In this document: positions 21,262-35,265 of the stretch, one piece after another
Layout of the letters: each line of letters begins with the position of its first letter
Numbering within the stretch: position 1 is the stretch's first letter
Assembly: GCA_025769875.1 (NCBI GenBank)
Contig: JAGFNK010000014.1
Location: 124,001-188,000, forward strand
Source: Russula earlei
Taxonomy: Eukaryota > Basidiomycota > Agaricomycetes > Russulales > Russulaceae
Length of the DNA: 64,000 nt
Reading direction: 5' to 3'
Notes under the pieces: model-generated
Seen by the model: the letters and a program-made list of their open reading frames with translations, nothing else
What the model was told of the DNA's origin: nothing
The model's database searches: none
Program-made: the position numbers and the translations under genes

Positions 21262-24200
21262 ATGTCCAAGGCTTCTCACAAGCACACCGCCTCCATCGTC
21301 CAAAACCAAAAGGCTCACCTTGCAACTGCCTACAATGAACTCGGCAAGGAACTAGCCTCCACGAAGATCAAAGTAGTAGGAAATTATACCCTTGGCAGGG
21401 TCATAGGCGAAGGTAACTTTTCTCTATTCATTCTTCCGAGAGTCATCTCATCTTCCCCAGGGGCATATGGGAAAGTACGCCTTGGCACGCATCGACTCAC
21501 ATCCACACGCGTTGCTATAAAACAAATACCCAAGGCGCTTTCTGCCACGCTCACTCGAGAAATCCACCATCATCGCCAGCTCCATCACCCTCACATCACT
21601 CAGTTGTATGAAGTGATCGCCACTGAAAATTCTATCTGGCTGGTCACCGAATTATGTTGCGGAGGAGAACTATTCGACTACCTTACAGAAAAAGGCAGGA
21701 TATCAGAAGAGGAAAGCCGCCATATATTTGGCCAGATCTGCCTGGCAGTAAATTATCTGCATGACAAAGGCATCGTGCACCGTGACCTCAAGTTGGAGAA
21801 CGTGTTGTTGGATGAACGCTGTCGGGTCAAGCTTGGTGACTTTGGTTTCACTCGTGAGTTTGAACGGGGTACATATTTGGAAACATATTGCGGTACGACT
21901 GGCTATGCCGCCCCAGAAATGCTGGAAGGGAAGAAGTACCTGGGGCCAGGTAATTCCGAATCGCCCATTCCCTTACTGTTTAACGACGCTGACTTCTCGC
22001 AGAGGTGGACGTCTGGTCCCTCGGCGTAATACTCTACTGCCTTTTAACCGGAGGGTTACCCTTCGATGATGACAATGAGTCCATTATGAGGCAGATGGTC
22101 ATCAAAGCCGAGTTTGACGATCCCGAATGGCTCTCTGATGGTTTGTTTACCTTCCCGTCCTGTGTGATTATTGTCTAATCTTTCACCAGATGTACGTGAC
22201 CTGGTCTGCAAAATATTGCGAAAGGACCCTATCAAGCGCATCACAATTCCCCAGATACTTGTTCACCCTTGGTTCACATCTTCGTCTTCCTCCGTTCCTG
22301 GCATCTCCCCTAGCCCTGCGGTCGTCGTCCCGCAGTCAATTCAAGCACAGCCCTCTGCTGCGACCTCTGAGTCATCGGCGACTTCTGAATCTTCATTTCG
22401 CTCGGCATCGTCAGAGATTGACATATCTTCCGCAACAACGCCGGACGATGTTTCTCATGAATCTGTATCTGACGAGAATCCCCAAATACATCGTCACCCC
22501 AGTCAGTCTACCATACGTAAGGTAGTCAAGAGTGAAGGGAAGAGGGAACCACATCCAGAGACCGTAATCGAAGAGGATTTTCCCCATCTGGGCTCTCAAC
22601 CATCTTCCGTCTCGCATTCTCCCAAAATCAGAGGACCCCCGGCGTTCCCCATACGCACCCCCGTGCGGACTAAACGACGGTCTGTATCTTCGAACCTTTC
22701 CGATCCGTCGTCTCCGGTGGTCGAACAACCTTTGCCTTCATTTCCTCCGCAAGATTTTGCCTCGCTTCTGAAGAGCCCCGCGCCTATCATATTCGGGACA
22801 AAGTTCGAGCGTGAGCTGTTGAATAATTTAAGCACCCTTGGCCTCGATACTGGTCAAATTGTACATTCTGTCTTGAGTGATGCCTGTGACTCAGCTAGCG
22901 CCATCTGGTGGATGCTCATGCGACGCGCCGAACGCAAAGCGATGGAAGCGGAGAGCAACCGTTCGCAAGATCGTGATGCTCAGATGGTGGATGTGGAGGC
23001 ACGCGGGAGCATAGAGCGGAGGCGCCCCTCTAGCAGTGGGACAGCTGATCCCAGGACCCCTTCCACCAACCGCGCCGACCCACCGCCTTTACTTTCTGCC
23101 CATTCTGCCCCAGAGCTTGCCTTTATTCCTCCGACCCCCACATCTACGATTCGTGCCCCAGCAAAGACTCCTCCCCGCGTCGCTTCTCCAATACATGCTC
23201 TCTTATCACCGACCTCGTCCACTACGGATTCACAGCCTAAGTCCCACCCCTCAACTCCTGGTGGACATGTCAAGGAGAAAGACCGAGACAAGGACAGGGA
23301 AGCCTCGAAGGGAAAGCGCGACGCTAAGATGCGTTCCGGTAGTGTTAGCATCATGCAACGGGCCACTACAGCTCTTGAAGCTGCGGGATTAGTTCGGAAG
23401 AAGTCTACGGAGGCTGTAAAAGATGACAAGTCGAAGGAGAGAGAGGGAGAGAAACGCGGTGGCAATGACGAATCTCGACATGTGCATGGTTCAGGGAAAT
23501 TGGTTAAATCGCCTCCCTCGCGGGACACCGGGACACTGACTCCAGATCAAGAGGTTGTAGCAAATACCACAGCTCCAAATTCTCCTTGGGTTCTCGCGAG
23601 GTTGAGCAACTCTTCTCCTCCAGAAACCTCCCCCACTCCGTCGCCTGGAGATACCCTTACATCGTTACCTCAGATCTCTCCCAAGGAAGGGGGCCAGCAT
23701 CGAAATCGTGCTAGTCTACTTTCTGCATTCCGAACGTGGTTCAATGAAGACCGAAGGCGCAAACGCAAGTCCGCTGCTAATGGAACAGTGAACGCGCCTT
23801 TTGCGCATGGGGTAGACCCGCGCACACCATCGACCTCTGGCGCTGGACGCAACTCGGTTAAAGCTAAGCGAAGGACCAGTGGTGGGGGTGGAACAACGCG
23901 CAAAGGTCATCGTGCAAAAGGTCATTCCATATCTTCTCGCCGGTCCAGCAGTGTCAACTCCCGTCGCTCGTCTACCGCGTCCATGGCACAAGTTACCATG
24001 GAGTCACCACAGCTTGCATTGGAGCATATGGTTGCAATGTCAAGACAACGAAGCGATCCGTCTCGTCGCTCTTTCGGCAGCAGAACTCCGAATTCAGAAC
24101 GTGGGGAACACAACTCACGCCCGTCGTCTGTGCTTAGTTTCACCGTTGGGAAGCACAGACATCGCAAATCACCTTCCGTGAGTTCGGCGAGTTCTCTCCA

Positions 24201-25107
24201 GCTGGCCCGCACTACCTCCCCCTACCATCATCGAAGGGCGGGCTCGGGTTCCTCCACGCGGGTAGTGCGATCACCTGCTCAGACGACGCCGCGGGCGCTG
24301 CACCTGCGCTCGAACTCTACCGCATCTTCTATCCATTCGTTACCCTCTTCAAGGCGTGGGTCATTCTATGAGCAATCGGAAAGCGATGCACAGCGGACGG
24401 GTTCTCCTTTCCGCCCTCACTCGCGTAGCACAACAGATGAGACTCCACGACGAAGTCAGGTCCACGGAAACACCACTTTCGTTGCTCAGAAGCGTCAAAC
24501 ACCCTTCCAGCCTCCCTTGTTAACAGGCTCCAATAGCACGTCGAGCCGCTCAAGTTGGAAGAAGTCGTGGGGGCTCGAGCCGCCCGGTTGGCAGACACGG
24601 ACAGCCCGTCTTCCCATTGAAGTATTGTCAATATCTCCTGCAGCGGACGCTTCTGTGCTGCGTGACGTGTTTACTGGGCGGCCATCGCTTAGCCCTGAAG
24701 ACGACGACGAGTGGGTGGATGTGGACGACGAACCTGGCTACATGGGGGGAGTTGGACAGACTCCTACCACTACGGCGTCGCTTTTCAGCACTGGCAACCC
24801 AATGCCGCCGCTCGACTCGACATTCGGCGGCTATGCTCTTGGGGAAAGTTCTAACGTGTTCGCTGCCCCATCACGCTTGCCTCCCTCCGCGCGGGCACAG
24901 AAGGGCAAACGCGCTGGCAAGGTTTCATCCAATCGTATGAAACCTGGTACCCCTCCAATCGGGCGGTTGTCCCCTCTTCCTGGTGAACTCACCCCAGATG
25001 GGGTCCCCGAAGCACGTGGTGGGAGAAGACAACTACCAAACGTTCGGCCAGGACCTGCATTCAAGCATGCGATTCAGGAGGAGGACGAGGACGAGGGAGA
25101 AGAATAA
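21262..25107 (+). CDS. KIN4: Kin4-type serine/threonine protein kinase (CAMK/CAMKL)
   Basis: Four exons: 21262-21412, 21461-21949, 22003-22140, 22190-25107, total 3696 nt, 1231 aa. The kinase domain starts with NYTLGRVIGEG, the P-loop GEGAYGKV being assembled across intron 1. Also visible are VAIKQI, catalytic HRDLKLEN, the DFG motif in GDFGFTREFE, YAAPEML and DVWSLGV. The LTREIHHHRQLHHPHI signature is typical of Kin4. In yeast Kin4 holds the spindle position checkpoint by keeping Bfa1 active. A helical segment near residues 460-510 (KFERELLNNLSTLGLDTGQI) may be a conserved regulatory element. Most of the C-terminal 700 residues are Ser/Pro/Arg-rich and disordered, ending in an acidic tail. 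Same strand as POL2 downstream. Confidence 0.88.
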
Positions 25108-25478
25108 TCACCGTCATACTTTTTTTTTTTTCGGTTCTATGCACGTGCATGAATGACCTATGCTCCATCCTAGATGACCCATGGTATTTTGTCCTTGATT
25201 TGCATTCTAGTCGGTTGGAAACCACTTTACCTCGTTTCCTTCATCCCATTGCTTCGTTGATATCTTTCTGTGCTAGCTTAGCTTATTTACGTTCCCTTGA
25301 TGGGCACTAACGTGACAGCGATGTACTTTTATTTATGTGGACGGTGTACAACTAGATATTGTGGACCCACAAGGATTCGCGTGACTGACGCGCTCGTCAC
25401 GCGCACGTGCGCGTTTGGACGCGGTGCGATGATTAAATATATAACACTCCCTTTATTCCTCAAGTGCTCTATCTAGGG
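25108..25478. promoter_or_regulatory. Intergenic region KIN4 - POL2
   Basis: About 370 bp containing the KIN4 3' flank (with a T12 run just after the stop) and the POL2 upstream region. No other feature seen. Confidence 0.35.
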
Positions 25479-28400
25479 ATGGCACACCGATTGAACACTA
25501 GATCTCGTCCATCATTTCGTGGTTCCAGAGGAAACAGCTCATTCAGGGGATTTCGGGGCCGCGGTCGAGGCGGTTCAGGCTCTGCGCGGTCAAACGCGGC
25601 ACCTAAACAAGATGACGAGGGCACGCGGCTCGCAGAAAGATTTGAGCAAGTGAAACTATATGATGATATCGATGACAAGCTCGGATTCGCCCGGATCCAA
25701 GAAGGACCCAAGAAGGAGGGTTGGTTGGTTAACATGCATCCAGTTGAGTATAGCATTTCGATCCCAAGCTCGTGGATGTTGTCTTGATTGACGGAAACGC
25801 GCAACGCTCTTCGTCCATCGGTGCCTCGGGTCTATCAACATCCACTGCCTATGCTTCTGTTGCGTCGTTGCATACTGACGGACCTTTCTATCAGACAATT
25901 GTAAAAGATCCCGACTGGCCAGGCGGCAGAGCCGCAGTCGATTATTACTTCATCCAAGAGGACGGCGCGATGTTCAAGTGTACGATGAATTCTGAACCAT
26001 ATTTTTATATCTCATGCGTAGTACGTCCGCCTTGGCGAGCTATTTCTCACTCGTTTGTGAGCTGCCTTCACAGGTCGGGATGGAAACAATCGTCGAGGAA
26101 TGGCTCATCAAGAAGTATGAAGGTGTCATTTATCGCATTGTTCGCGAGAGGAAGGAGGACCTCAAGATGCCCAATCACCTCCTCGGACATCGACGCCTCT
26201 TCCTTCAGCTGTGCTTCCGCAATGTTACGGACCTCTTGATCGTTCGGCGTGATATCATGCCCCTCGCCTTGGCCAACGGTGCCAAACGGAATGCCATCGA
26301 CGCATACGCCGAAGTCGTCAATGCGACCGAAAGCTCCCACATGGATATCGACAGCCCATGGGGTGCCGAAGCAGGTCCATCTACCGTGCGTGACAAAGAT
26401 CCACGAGATGGTATCATCGACATCCGCGAGTTCGATGTGCCTTACTATCTTCGGGTGGCAATGGACAACGACATCCGCGTCGGGCTATGGTACACGGTCA
26501 CGTTTGATGCGGGCCAGCCCACCCTCACTCCGCTCACGGACCGTGTCAAGCGTCCTGATCCGGTGGTCCTGGCTTTCGATATTGAAACGACAAAGGCACC
26601 TCTGAAGTTTCCAGATCAGGCCATAGACCAAGTCATGATGATCTCATACATGGTCGATGGACATGGCTATCTTATCACGAATCGCGAGATTGTGAGCGAG
26701 GACATCGAAGATTTTGAATACACGCCAAAGGAAGGCTATGAGGGACCCTTTATTGTGTTCAATGAACCGAATGAGGTCAGTTCGGCTTTCGAGAGGGGGC
26801 ATCAGCTTTCGCTCACTGACCTTTCCAGGCATCTGTCATAAAGCGATTCTTTCAGCACATCCAGGACGTTAAGCCTACCGTCATTGCTACGTTCAACGGC
26901 GACTTCTTCGATTTTCCCTTTCTGTGCGCTCGCGCGAAGGCTCATGAAATCGACATGTTTTTGGAGACGGGATTTGCCAAAGACTCGGAAGACGAATTTA
27001 AGAGCCGATGTTGCGTGCATATGGATTGTTTCCGCTGGGTGAAACGCGATTCCTACCTACCGCAAGGTAGCCAGGGTTTGAAGGCCGTCACTGTTGCAAA
27101 GCTCGGTTATAACCCAATCGAGCTCGATCCTGAGCTCATGACGCCGTGCGATCTTCATTGCTCCGTGTCACGCTCATGCTAAGGAGGTCACTTGAACAGG
27201 TACGCTATGGAGAAGCCACAGATACTGGCACAGTATTCCGTCTCAGATGCCGTTGCGACGTATTATCTGTACATGAAATACGTTCATCCTTTCATCTTTT
27301 CGCTGTGCAACATCATCCCGCTGTGTCCTGATGAGGTCCTCAGAAAGGGCAGTGGAACGTTGTGCGAAACTCTCTTGATGGTGCGACGTTTCGTGTCGAC
27401 TGGCTCTGGTGTTGCTTTCGTTAACATCGTCATAGGTAGAGGCTTTCCGCGGACGCATCATCATGCCAAATCGGCACGAGGAAGAGTACGGCAACATGTA
27501 CGAAGGTCATCTTTTAGCATCTGAGACATACGTTGGTGGTCATGTCGAAGCCCTCGAAGCGGGCGTATTCCGTAGTGACATAGAGACCCATTTTAAGATT
27601 GTTCCCTCCGCAGCTCAAAAGGTACTCCTTCCACTTCTCTGTCGGAAGCATGTTGACATTCGGGACAGTTGATTGACGAACTTGACGCGGCCCTAACGTT
27701 CTGTATCGCGGAGGAGTTCAAAATTCCTATCGAGGAGGTTACTAACTACGATTCGGTGAAGGCGGAGATCCAAGCTGCTCTTGAACAGTTGCGAGATAAT
27801 CCCCTGCGGACAGACAAACCTCTGATTTATCACTTGGACGTCGCCGCGATGTATCCCAACATCATGCTATCAAATCGTCTGCAGCCTGATTCTGTTGTGG
27901 ACGAGTCCGTTTGCGCCGTCTGCGACTTTAACCGACCGGGAAAGACTTGTGATAGGCGGCTAACGTGGGCCTGGAGGGGCGAATTCTTCCCTGCCCGACG
28001 CGACGAGTTCAACATGATACGACACGCTCTTAACCAGGAGACTTTTCCACCGAAACGACCAGGGGATCCTTCAAGGCGGTTCTCGGACTTGTCTCAGTCA
28101 GAGCAGACAGCCCTCGCACACAAACGACTTGGTGATTATTCGCGAAAAGTATACAAGAAGACAAAGGACACCAAGGTCGAGAACCGCGAGTCGATCATCT
28201 GTCAACGCGAAAACCCCTTCTATGTGGATACCGTACGCCGGTTTCGCGATCGCCGTTACGAGTATAAAGGTCTTCATAAAACGTGGAAAAAGAAACTTGA
28301 CGTCATCTTGACCGAAGGACGACCGCTTGCCGAGGTCGACGAAGCGAGGAGGTTTATCGTCGTCTATGACTCGCTGCAACTGGCTCATAAGTGCATCCTC

Positions 28401-31400
28401 AACTCTTTCTACGGTTATGTGATGCGCAAGGGTGCTCGCTGGCATTCGATGGAGATGGCAGGGGTAACTTGCTTGACAGGTGCAACAATCATCCAAATGG
28501 CTCGACAGCTCGTAGAACAGATCGGCCGCCCATTAGAACTGGATACGGATGGAATTTGGTGCATGCTTCCTGGCGTATTCCCGGAGAATTTCAAGTTTCA
28601 ACTAAGAAATGGAAAATCGATTCCCTTCACGTACCCGTGCACAATGCTGAATCATCTCGTCCACGACAAGTTCACAAATCATCAATATCATGACTTGGAC
28701 CCGGAAAGTGGGGATTACAAGGTGCATAGCGAAAACTCCATCTTCTTCGAGCTGGATGGTCCCTACAAGGCAATGATTCTACCCTCGTCCAAAGAGGAGG
28801 ACAAGTTGTTGAAGAAGCGCTACGCCGTCTTCAATGACGATGGGTCATTGGCAGAATTGAAAGGATTCGAAGTGAAACGCCGGGGAGAACTTCAGCTTAT
28901 CAAGATATTCCAGTCTCAGATTTTCGATAAATTCCTCCTGGGAACAACAACCGAGGAATGTTATACAGCAGTCGCTGAAGTCGCCGACCGTTGGCTTGAT
29001 GTTTTATTCAGTAAGGCGGCAGACCTTTCGGACGAGGAGCTCGTCGACCTTATTGCGGAAAACCGGAGTATGTCGAAAACCTTAGCAGAGTACGGGACCC
29101 AGAAGTCGACATCTATCAGCACTGCCAAACGGCTTGCGGAATTCCTGGGAGACCAGATGGTAAAGGATAAAGGTCTAGCTTGCAAATTCGTCATCTCTGC
29201 GCAGCCAGCTGGCGCCCCTGTCACCGAACGTGCTGTACCTGTCGCCATCTTCTCGGCGGACGAGAACGTGAAACGAAAGTACCTGCGGAAGTGGTTGAAG
29301 AACAACGGCCTCACCAGCTTCGATCTGCGATCCATCCTTGATTGGGAGTATTATATTGAACGGTTGGGCTCTGTCATTCAAAAGCTCATCACCATCCCCG
29401 CCGCCATGCAAAAGGTGACGAACCCCGTTCCCCGTATTCATCACCCAGATTGGTTGCATAAACGAGTAGCTGCCCTCGATGACAAGTTTCACCAGCACAA
29501 GGTGACCGACTTCTTCAATCCTGTCGCGCCTGGAGCGGAGCCTACTCAGCCAACGGATATTGAAGACATTGGAGATGCGGACAAAGTTTCCATCGGTCGT
29601 CGCATCGCAGTCGTCAACCGCAAGCCAAAGAAAATATTATCGACAGCAAGTGAGAAGACAAATGACATTTCTAGCAGGCCTTTACCAGATCCTTCACGGA
29701 ACTACTCCGCCTGGATCAGGGCCATGCGACCTCGTTGGAAGCAACGACGTAGCATGCGCGTGGCGAATGCCGATTTGACCACAGTCCCATCCATGTTCCG
29801 TGGAGTGACAAAGTCCAAAGCTATGTCTCGCTGGGATATTGTACAGTTGCGCTCAACACGGTCCCCTGGGCGGTATGATCTCTGGCTCAGCGTCGATGCG
29901 GAGCTTTACTCAATACCACTCTGTATCCCGCGCGAGTTTTATCTACATCTCAGAGTGGATTTACCGGACGGACTCTTCCGATCGGACCTATACACGTGGG
30001 AGAAAGTCACTCGAAGCTTGCCTCGTAACATGCCCTGCACAAACCTTTACAGGATCACGACTCGCGAGGACGTGTATCAAGACAATCAGGAACACTTCGT
30101 AGACCTCACGAACCATCCAAATGTCGATGGGATATTCGAGCTGCAGGTAACGAACGGATTGGGACGCCAACCTCGACACTATTACTCATCGTAGATATGT
30201 TGACAGGTGCCTTTGGCAATTCGCGGCATTCTGAAGCTAGGAAAGACATGCATACCAACTGAAAATGGAATCACGCTCAACCGAGCAGGGATATCAGGTC
30301 TTGAAATCAGCCAATTGGAGTTGGGACATCCCTCACCACGCTCGCGATACCTGGACGAAGGCAAAGCAGGAAAATACCTCTTCCTTTACCATGCTTGCTC
30401 TGTCAATGCACCCGTCCATGTGTTTGCTCTCTTCTTACCGACCGGAAACGTGAGACTGCATATCGTGGATCCTGCAACCCGGCGACAACCCATCTCTCGT
30501 CTCCGCGAAATCTACAGTAATCTGCGGCAGCAACAGCAAGCGAAACATGGAAGATGCATCTCAATAGATTATCCCGAGTCACGCGAATTCAATTCGACAT
30601 ACCATTCAAGTGACTCGGCGGCCTTGAAAGCCATTTCACGAGAACTCGGCCTGCTCGAAAACCAGTCCTTCACAATTGCTATTTCTTCTATGAAGGACCA
30701 AGGGTACCTCAACCGTTCAGTATCCAGGCTCGCCAGATTCCCAGTCCTCTCTATGTCCAGAGCAAAGGCTCCTCACAGCCTGGACGTCTTTCCTTGGCAG
30801 ACTCATGTCGCACAGAAGATGTGCCAACGTTACCTTTCCCTTGGTTCGTGGATCGACCGGATGACAGCACTTGCTGAATATTACGACGTGCCTATCGGCC
30901 ACATCGATGGAGACCAACCACTACTCCTCTCGGATGTGGTCTTTGCCAGGCGACTGGTCAGCCAAGACATGGTATTATGGTGGTCGCCGAGCGGTTGGCC
31001 AGACCTTGGTGGCCTGGAGGAGGATACGCGCCCAACTGAGGAGTTGCCCAACACTGAATTTATCACCCCCGGTTGCTATTCCAATGTCTGTCTCGAGGTG
31101 ACTGTGCGTAACTTGTCTGTGAATTCTGTGCTCCACGCCATGGCGGTCCACGAGCTAGAGGGTAGTGGCGGAACAACAGCGTTCGACTCGGTATCACATA
31201 CAATCGAGGAGTTCGCCGACAGAGAATTGCAGCGTGATCTCACCCTTGGAGAATGTAACGTGTCTCCGCAAACCTTCGGAATCATCAAGTCCATGGTAAA
31301 GGCGTGGTTGTTGGACAAGGTCCGACATGGCTTCGAAAGCCCAGCGACGCTGGCAATCGATCACTTTTGGAGATGGATCAGCTCGAAGGCTTCGCATATG

Positions 31401-32753
31401 TACGACCCCAGCATCCATCGATTCGTGCACAACCTCATGCGGAAGACATTCATCCAGTTGCTCGCTGAGTTCAAACGTCTCGGTTCGCAAGTCGTATATG
31501 CCGACTTCAGTCGGCTTTTGCTTGTTACTTCAAAACCTCCGGGGACGGCCCATGCCTACGCAACGTATATCACCACTGCGGTAACATCGAATGAACTATT
31601 TCAGCATATATACCTAAACACGGAGCGTTTCTATGACTTCTTGTTGTTTATGGATCAAGCCAATGCTGCTGGCGTTGTATGCGAAGATCCACTCTCTGTC
31701 GACCCGCCAGAGGAGCTCGTGATCGAGATGCGCTGGAATATCGAACATTTCCTACCTCCTGCAATACAGGGCGAGTTCTCGGATCTCGTCCGTTACTTCC
31801 TCCTTGAGATATACAAAGCCACGCAAAAGCAAGGCCAACGTGTCCCGTTACGTGTTCTCGCCAATGGGGCTCCAGACGCGACACAGCGAGACGCCAACAA
31901 ACTCCGCGAAAGGGACGCGGTCCGAGACTTTATCTCGCGACGCCTTACGAGGAGGCTCTTTCGCGCGATCGAGAACGTCCAGACACGCGTGCGCGCCGCC
32001 GTGGGCGATCCCGAGGCGGAACGTGCGTTGGCTTTCCCCTTGCTGCCTGGCTCGCATCTCACCCTGACCGATCCGGCCGCGGAGCTGACCAAGTTCGCCT
32101 GCGCGGTGTTCGCGCTGGCGACGCCCTTCTCGAACGAGGTCGGCCTGCTCGCCCGCAACGCCCTCGAGGTCGTCGGCGTCAAGGCCTTTGGAGACGAAGC
32201 GACCTTTCGCAACCCCTGCGCGCCCCTGCGCTTGACGGGCGTGCCCTGCCGCCATTGCGACGCGCTGCGGGACTTCGATTTTTGCCGCGACCCGGATTTG
32301 CTCCCCCGTCCTGTCGGTCGAGACGGAGGCGGCGGCGAGGGCGAGGGCGGAGGATCACGTTCGCGTATACCACGGTGGGCGTGCACGCGATGCGGCGCCG
32401 AACACGATCGCAAGGCGGTCGAGTTTGAACTCATCGAACGCGTGCACGCCCTCGAGCGCGCCGCGGCGCAGCAAGATTTGCGTTGCGCGCGATGCGGGCA
32501 GGTGCGCGCCGACCATGTCGTGCGGATACACGATTGCGGGGGTTCGTTCAACAACACCGTGAACCGGACGGATGTGCGTCGGACGCTCCGCACCATGGTG
32601 AACGTAGCCATCGTACATGACCTCAGTCGGCTGCGGGTAGGTGCTCTGTTCCTTTTTGTCCCTTTTTTCCCCTCTTGTCCCGCCAACGCGTTAAATCGAT
32701 GTTTTCCCTCATCTTTACAGGAAACCGCCCAGGCTATGTTAGAAATTTCATGA
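25479..32753 (+). CDS. POL2: DNA polymerase epsilon catalytic subunit
   Basis: A multi-exon gene of about 7.3 kb, some 2200-2300 aa, full length for the family. Start ATG at 25479 gives [13 protein letters not shown] and an RG-rich N-terminus. The exonuclease motifs are seen: [13 protein letters not shown] (ExoI), [10 protein letters not shown] (ExoII) and [12 protein letters not shown] (ExoIII). Polymerase motifs follow: [10 protein letters not shown] (A), [16 protein letters not shown] (B) and the epsilon-type [10 protein letters not shown] (C). Cysteines in [13 protein letters not shown] and IICQREN match the iron-sulfur site of Pol epsilon. The inactive second half is present and ends with two zinc modules, CRHC...CTRC and CARC followed by a region where IHDCGG replaces the usual CxC. 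Introns are short except one of about 150 bp after the MHP codons near 25740. Leading-strand replicase and checkpoint platform. Confidence 0.96.
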
Positions 32754-33493
32754 ACCATTCCTCGGTGTTGAGTTTTGTTTTGTTTTTCATCCATCCATCT
32801 CTGCCCATGACTTTCGCTACTATCGTCTATGTAAGAGCATGGACTCACTGTTCGAACCATATCTTCCCACGTGCTATGAATTCATCTTCACTCGCTCATG
32901 GCAAATTGGCTGGGTAATGGCGCTAGCAAGCGATCCTTATTTGGGATGGTGCTTTGCCTCGAACCTCTCATATTCGGCCCTATCAGGAGCCCTATACCCT
33001 CCCGCTGCCGGAAGTAAACAGGCCAGAGCCGAGCGACAAGTCTCATGGCTCTGATGGTAGTCAGTCATCAAGCATGATGTCCATGCTCGGAAACACTCAA
33101 TCATGCAGGGGGGATTTTGAGAACAAGTTCCTTACTATTCATTGGCTCATTTTCAGAGCCTTTTAAGTACATCTTCATCTGTACACAAATGTAGATACTT
33201 ATCATACTTTCCAAGACAATGATATTTTGTAATTGAAAGTTGGGTAAAACAATTTGCCTTTATGGCCTTTAGTCACAGCATTGAGCTTGCATTTGGTGGA
33301 CTCAATGTTGTCCTTAAGACATTTATTTTAATGTGCATTTGAGATACACAATTTTATAAGTTTGTACTCATGCACATTGTGAATACATGCATATGGTCTT
33401 CAATCTTATCTGTGATCTGAAACTCAACCAAATTTTTAGGCTTTTGGTGCAAATGAACTGAAGCTTATCAAATAATCACAAGATCAAAACAAA
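32754..33493. other. POL2 3' flank leading into the repeat island
   Basis: No gene. A short gene fragment lies at about 32988-33098 (separate entry). From about 33.1 kb the sequence becomes AT-rich and CpG-poor, marking the left edge of the transposon island. Confidence 0.4.
32988..33098 (+). pseudogene. Fragment of the BTB-MIF4G gene (linker exon segment)
   Basis: This stretch matches part of the exon at about 44100-44210, coding EPYTLPLPEV then EPSDK and DGSQSS and MMSMLGN in both places, with scattered substitutions. The match stops on both sides and has no start or splice context, so it is a dispersed fragment, not a gene. It lies just after POL2 at the left end of the transposon island. 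Confidence 0.7.
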
Positions 33494-34883
33494 CTATCAT
33501 GTGTGGGGAGTTTCAAAACTTTTACTAAATCACAAATAGAAATGGATCAACAACATATTTTTATGATCGATCTTTTGGAATCAATGTGATAATATATGAA
33601 CTAGCCCCCTGAAGCATGACTTTAGTATAAGATGGATGGGTGGTTGTGTTGGAAGGAAGCCGATTGTGCAAGTCCAAAAAATTGGGAGTTTCAAAACTTT
33701 TGTCATGGATTGTCACACTGACTCATACAACCAGTTGCATCTCTGCTACAGCAGTGTCTGTTGCCACATTCAAACACAATGAGATCCAGTTAGTATAGAT
33801 GAACTATGTACAATATGTATAAGTATCTGGAAGCAATTTAATGAGAATAAGTTCTGCATATTATGGTGAGAATAAGAGCTGGTAGGATGGTGGTATGGTA
33901 GTGGTGGGTGCATCAGATGCCAAGGGAAAATATTTACAATGTTTGAAGAGAGTGAGGTTGGTGGAGGAGGGAGGGACAACGGTACAGATGAGGGTCCAGC
34001 AGAGGTGGCTCTCGTGTTTGAGGTCTCCTCTTTAGTTTGCACAGTAGGCCATCTCCTTGTCCGGTTGAATATGCCTTCAAAGTGTGAATCATCATGCAAG
34101 ATGGGGTTGGCATCAAAATGAGCAGTTATCCATGCCAGTGTCTGACAGGAAAGTAATCCAATCAATGAGTACTTTCTCTGCCTCAGGGGAGAGAAGCCAC
34201 TGGCTGATGTGAGCCTGTTTAGGGGGAACATGTTTGCCATGAAAATGGTTGCAAACAGAGTGGTAAGGAAGAGCAACACCAGTGCAAGTCTTGATTTCAC
34301 AAATGACACCTGAGATGTTGGGTTTGACCTGGGCACAAAGCTGGGTGCATGCCTCTTGAATGAGTTTTTCAATGTCATGGATAATAGGACCTCTAGAAGA
34401 CATGCTCCCTGCGCCATGGGAGGGCTTTACAGTACTGTAGAGCCAAGGACTGTAACTTGAAAACGTAACTCAGACATGATGCATAGCCAAGTGTGGCAGA
34501 CTTTGAAACCCAATGGGCATCAGAGTACACACTGTCACGCAGTTTCACCATTTTGTCTGTATCTCCCCTCCTGCTCCTCTGAATTCTCTATAAATTTACA
34601 CAAGGCTTTTATGATATGCACAGATGATATATTGAACATTTTACAATGTTGTGTTGAGAAATACTTATATCCAGAGCTGTTTTAATCAAATTTTGAGTCT
34701 TCCCCTATAATATCAGCAAGATTGAAAAGCAAGCACAATGATATTTCTTTATTTCTTTTGTGATCCATAATTTGGTAGTATATTGGTGATATATCCAAGC
34801 AAGGATCAGCTAATTTGTGGTGGCGATCTCTTAAAAAACTGCATTTTGAAACTCTCTGGTATTTTGCAAACCACATGTGATAG
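33494..34883 (-). mobile_element. Decayed Tc1/pogo-like DNA transposon, copy 1
   Basis: Termini are CTATCATGTGTGG on the left and the inverse CCACATGTGATAG on the right, followed by TA; the left TA is mutated. The minus strand holds remains of a coding region: MSSRGPIIHDIEKLIQEACT leading into a CENP-B-like helix-turn-helix (ISQWLLSPEAEKVLIDWITF), then a joined downstream part ITAHFDANPILHDDS. No DDE catalytic region remains. Compared with copy 2 (57362-58655, inverted orientation) the segment between the HTH and the downstream part is deleted here. CpG is scarce, as expected of an old silenced repeat. Confidence 0.65.
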
Positions 34884-34885
34884 TA

Positions 34886-35265
34886 GAAGGTGGTGATGGC
34901 AAACATGGGCTGTGGTGCACAAGTGGGTGGGCCTGGTATGAACACAAACACACAAAAATGCAGCCTGCAAAGCAGAATGAACCAGAAAGCCATGAAAATG
35001 AAAGAAAGAGAAAAAAAAAGTGCATAGCTCAATGTGTGAAATTATACACATGGGAAAAGATGTGTTGTGTGCCAGGCAGAGGTGGTGACAAGGTGAGATG
35101 TGGTGAGGGAGGAGGCATGGTGGTGATGGCAAACATAGGCTGTGGTGTATGAGTGGGTGGGCATGGTATGAACACAAACACAGCCTGCAAAGTGAAATGA
35201 ATCAGAAAGCCATGAAAAAGAAAAAAAGAAAAAAAATGCATACAGCTCAATGCATGAGATCACAC
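34886..35265. repeat. Imperfect tandem duplication of about 150 bp
   Basis: The segments starting at about 34889 and 35118 share GGTGGTGATGGCAAACAT, a GTATGAACACAAACAC block, CAGCCTGCAAAG and an A/G-rich end, with indels. The units flank a unique spacer of about 80 bp. Non-coding. Confidence 0.6.
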
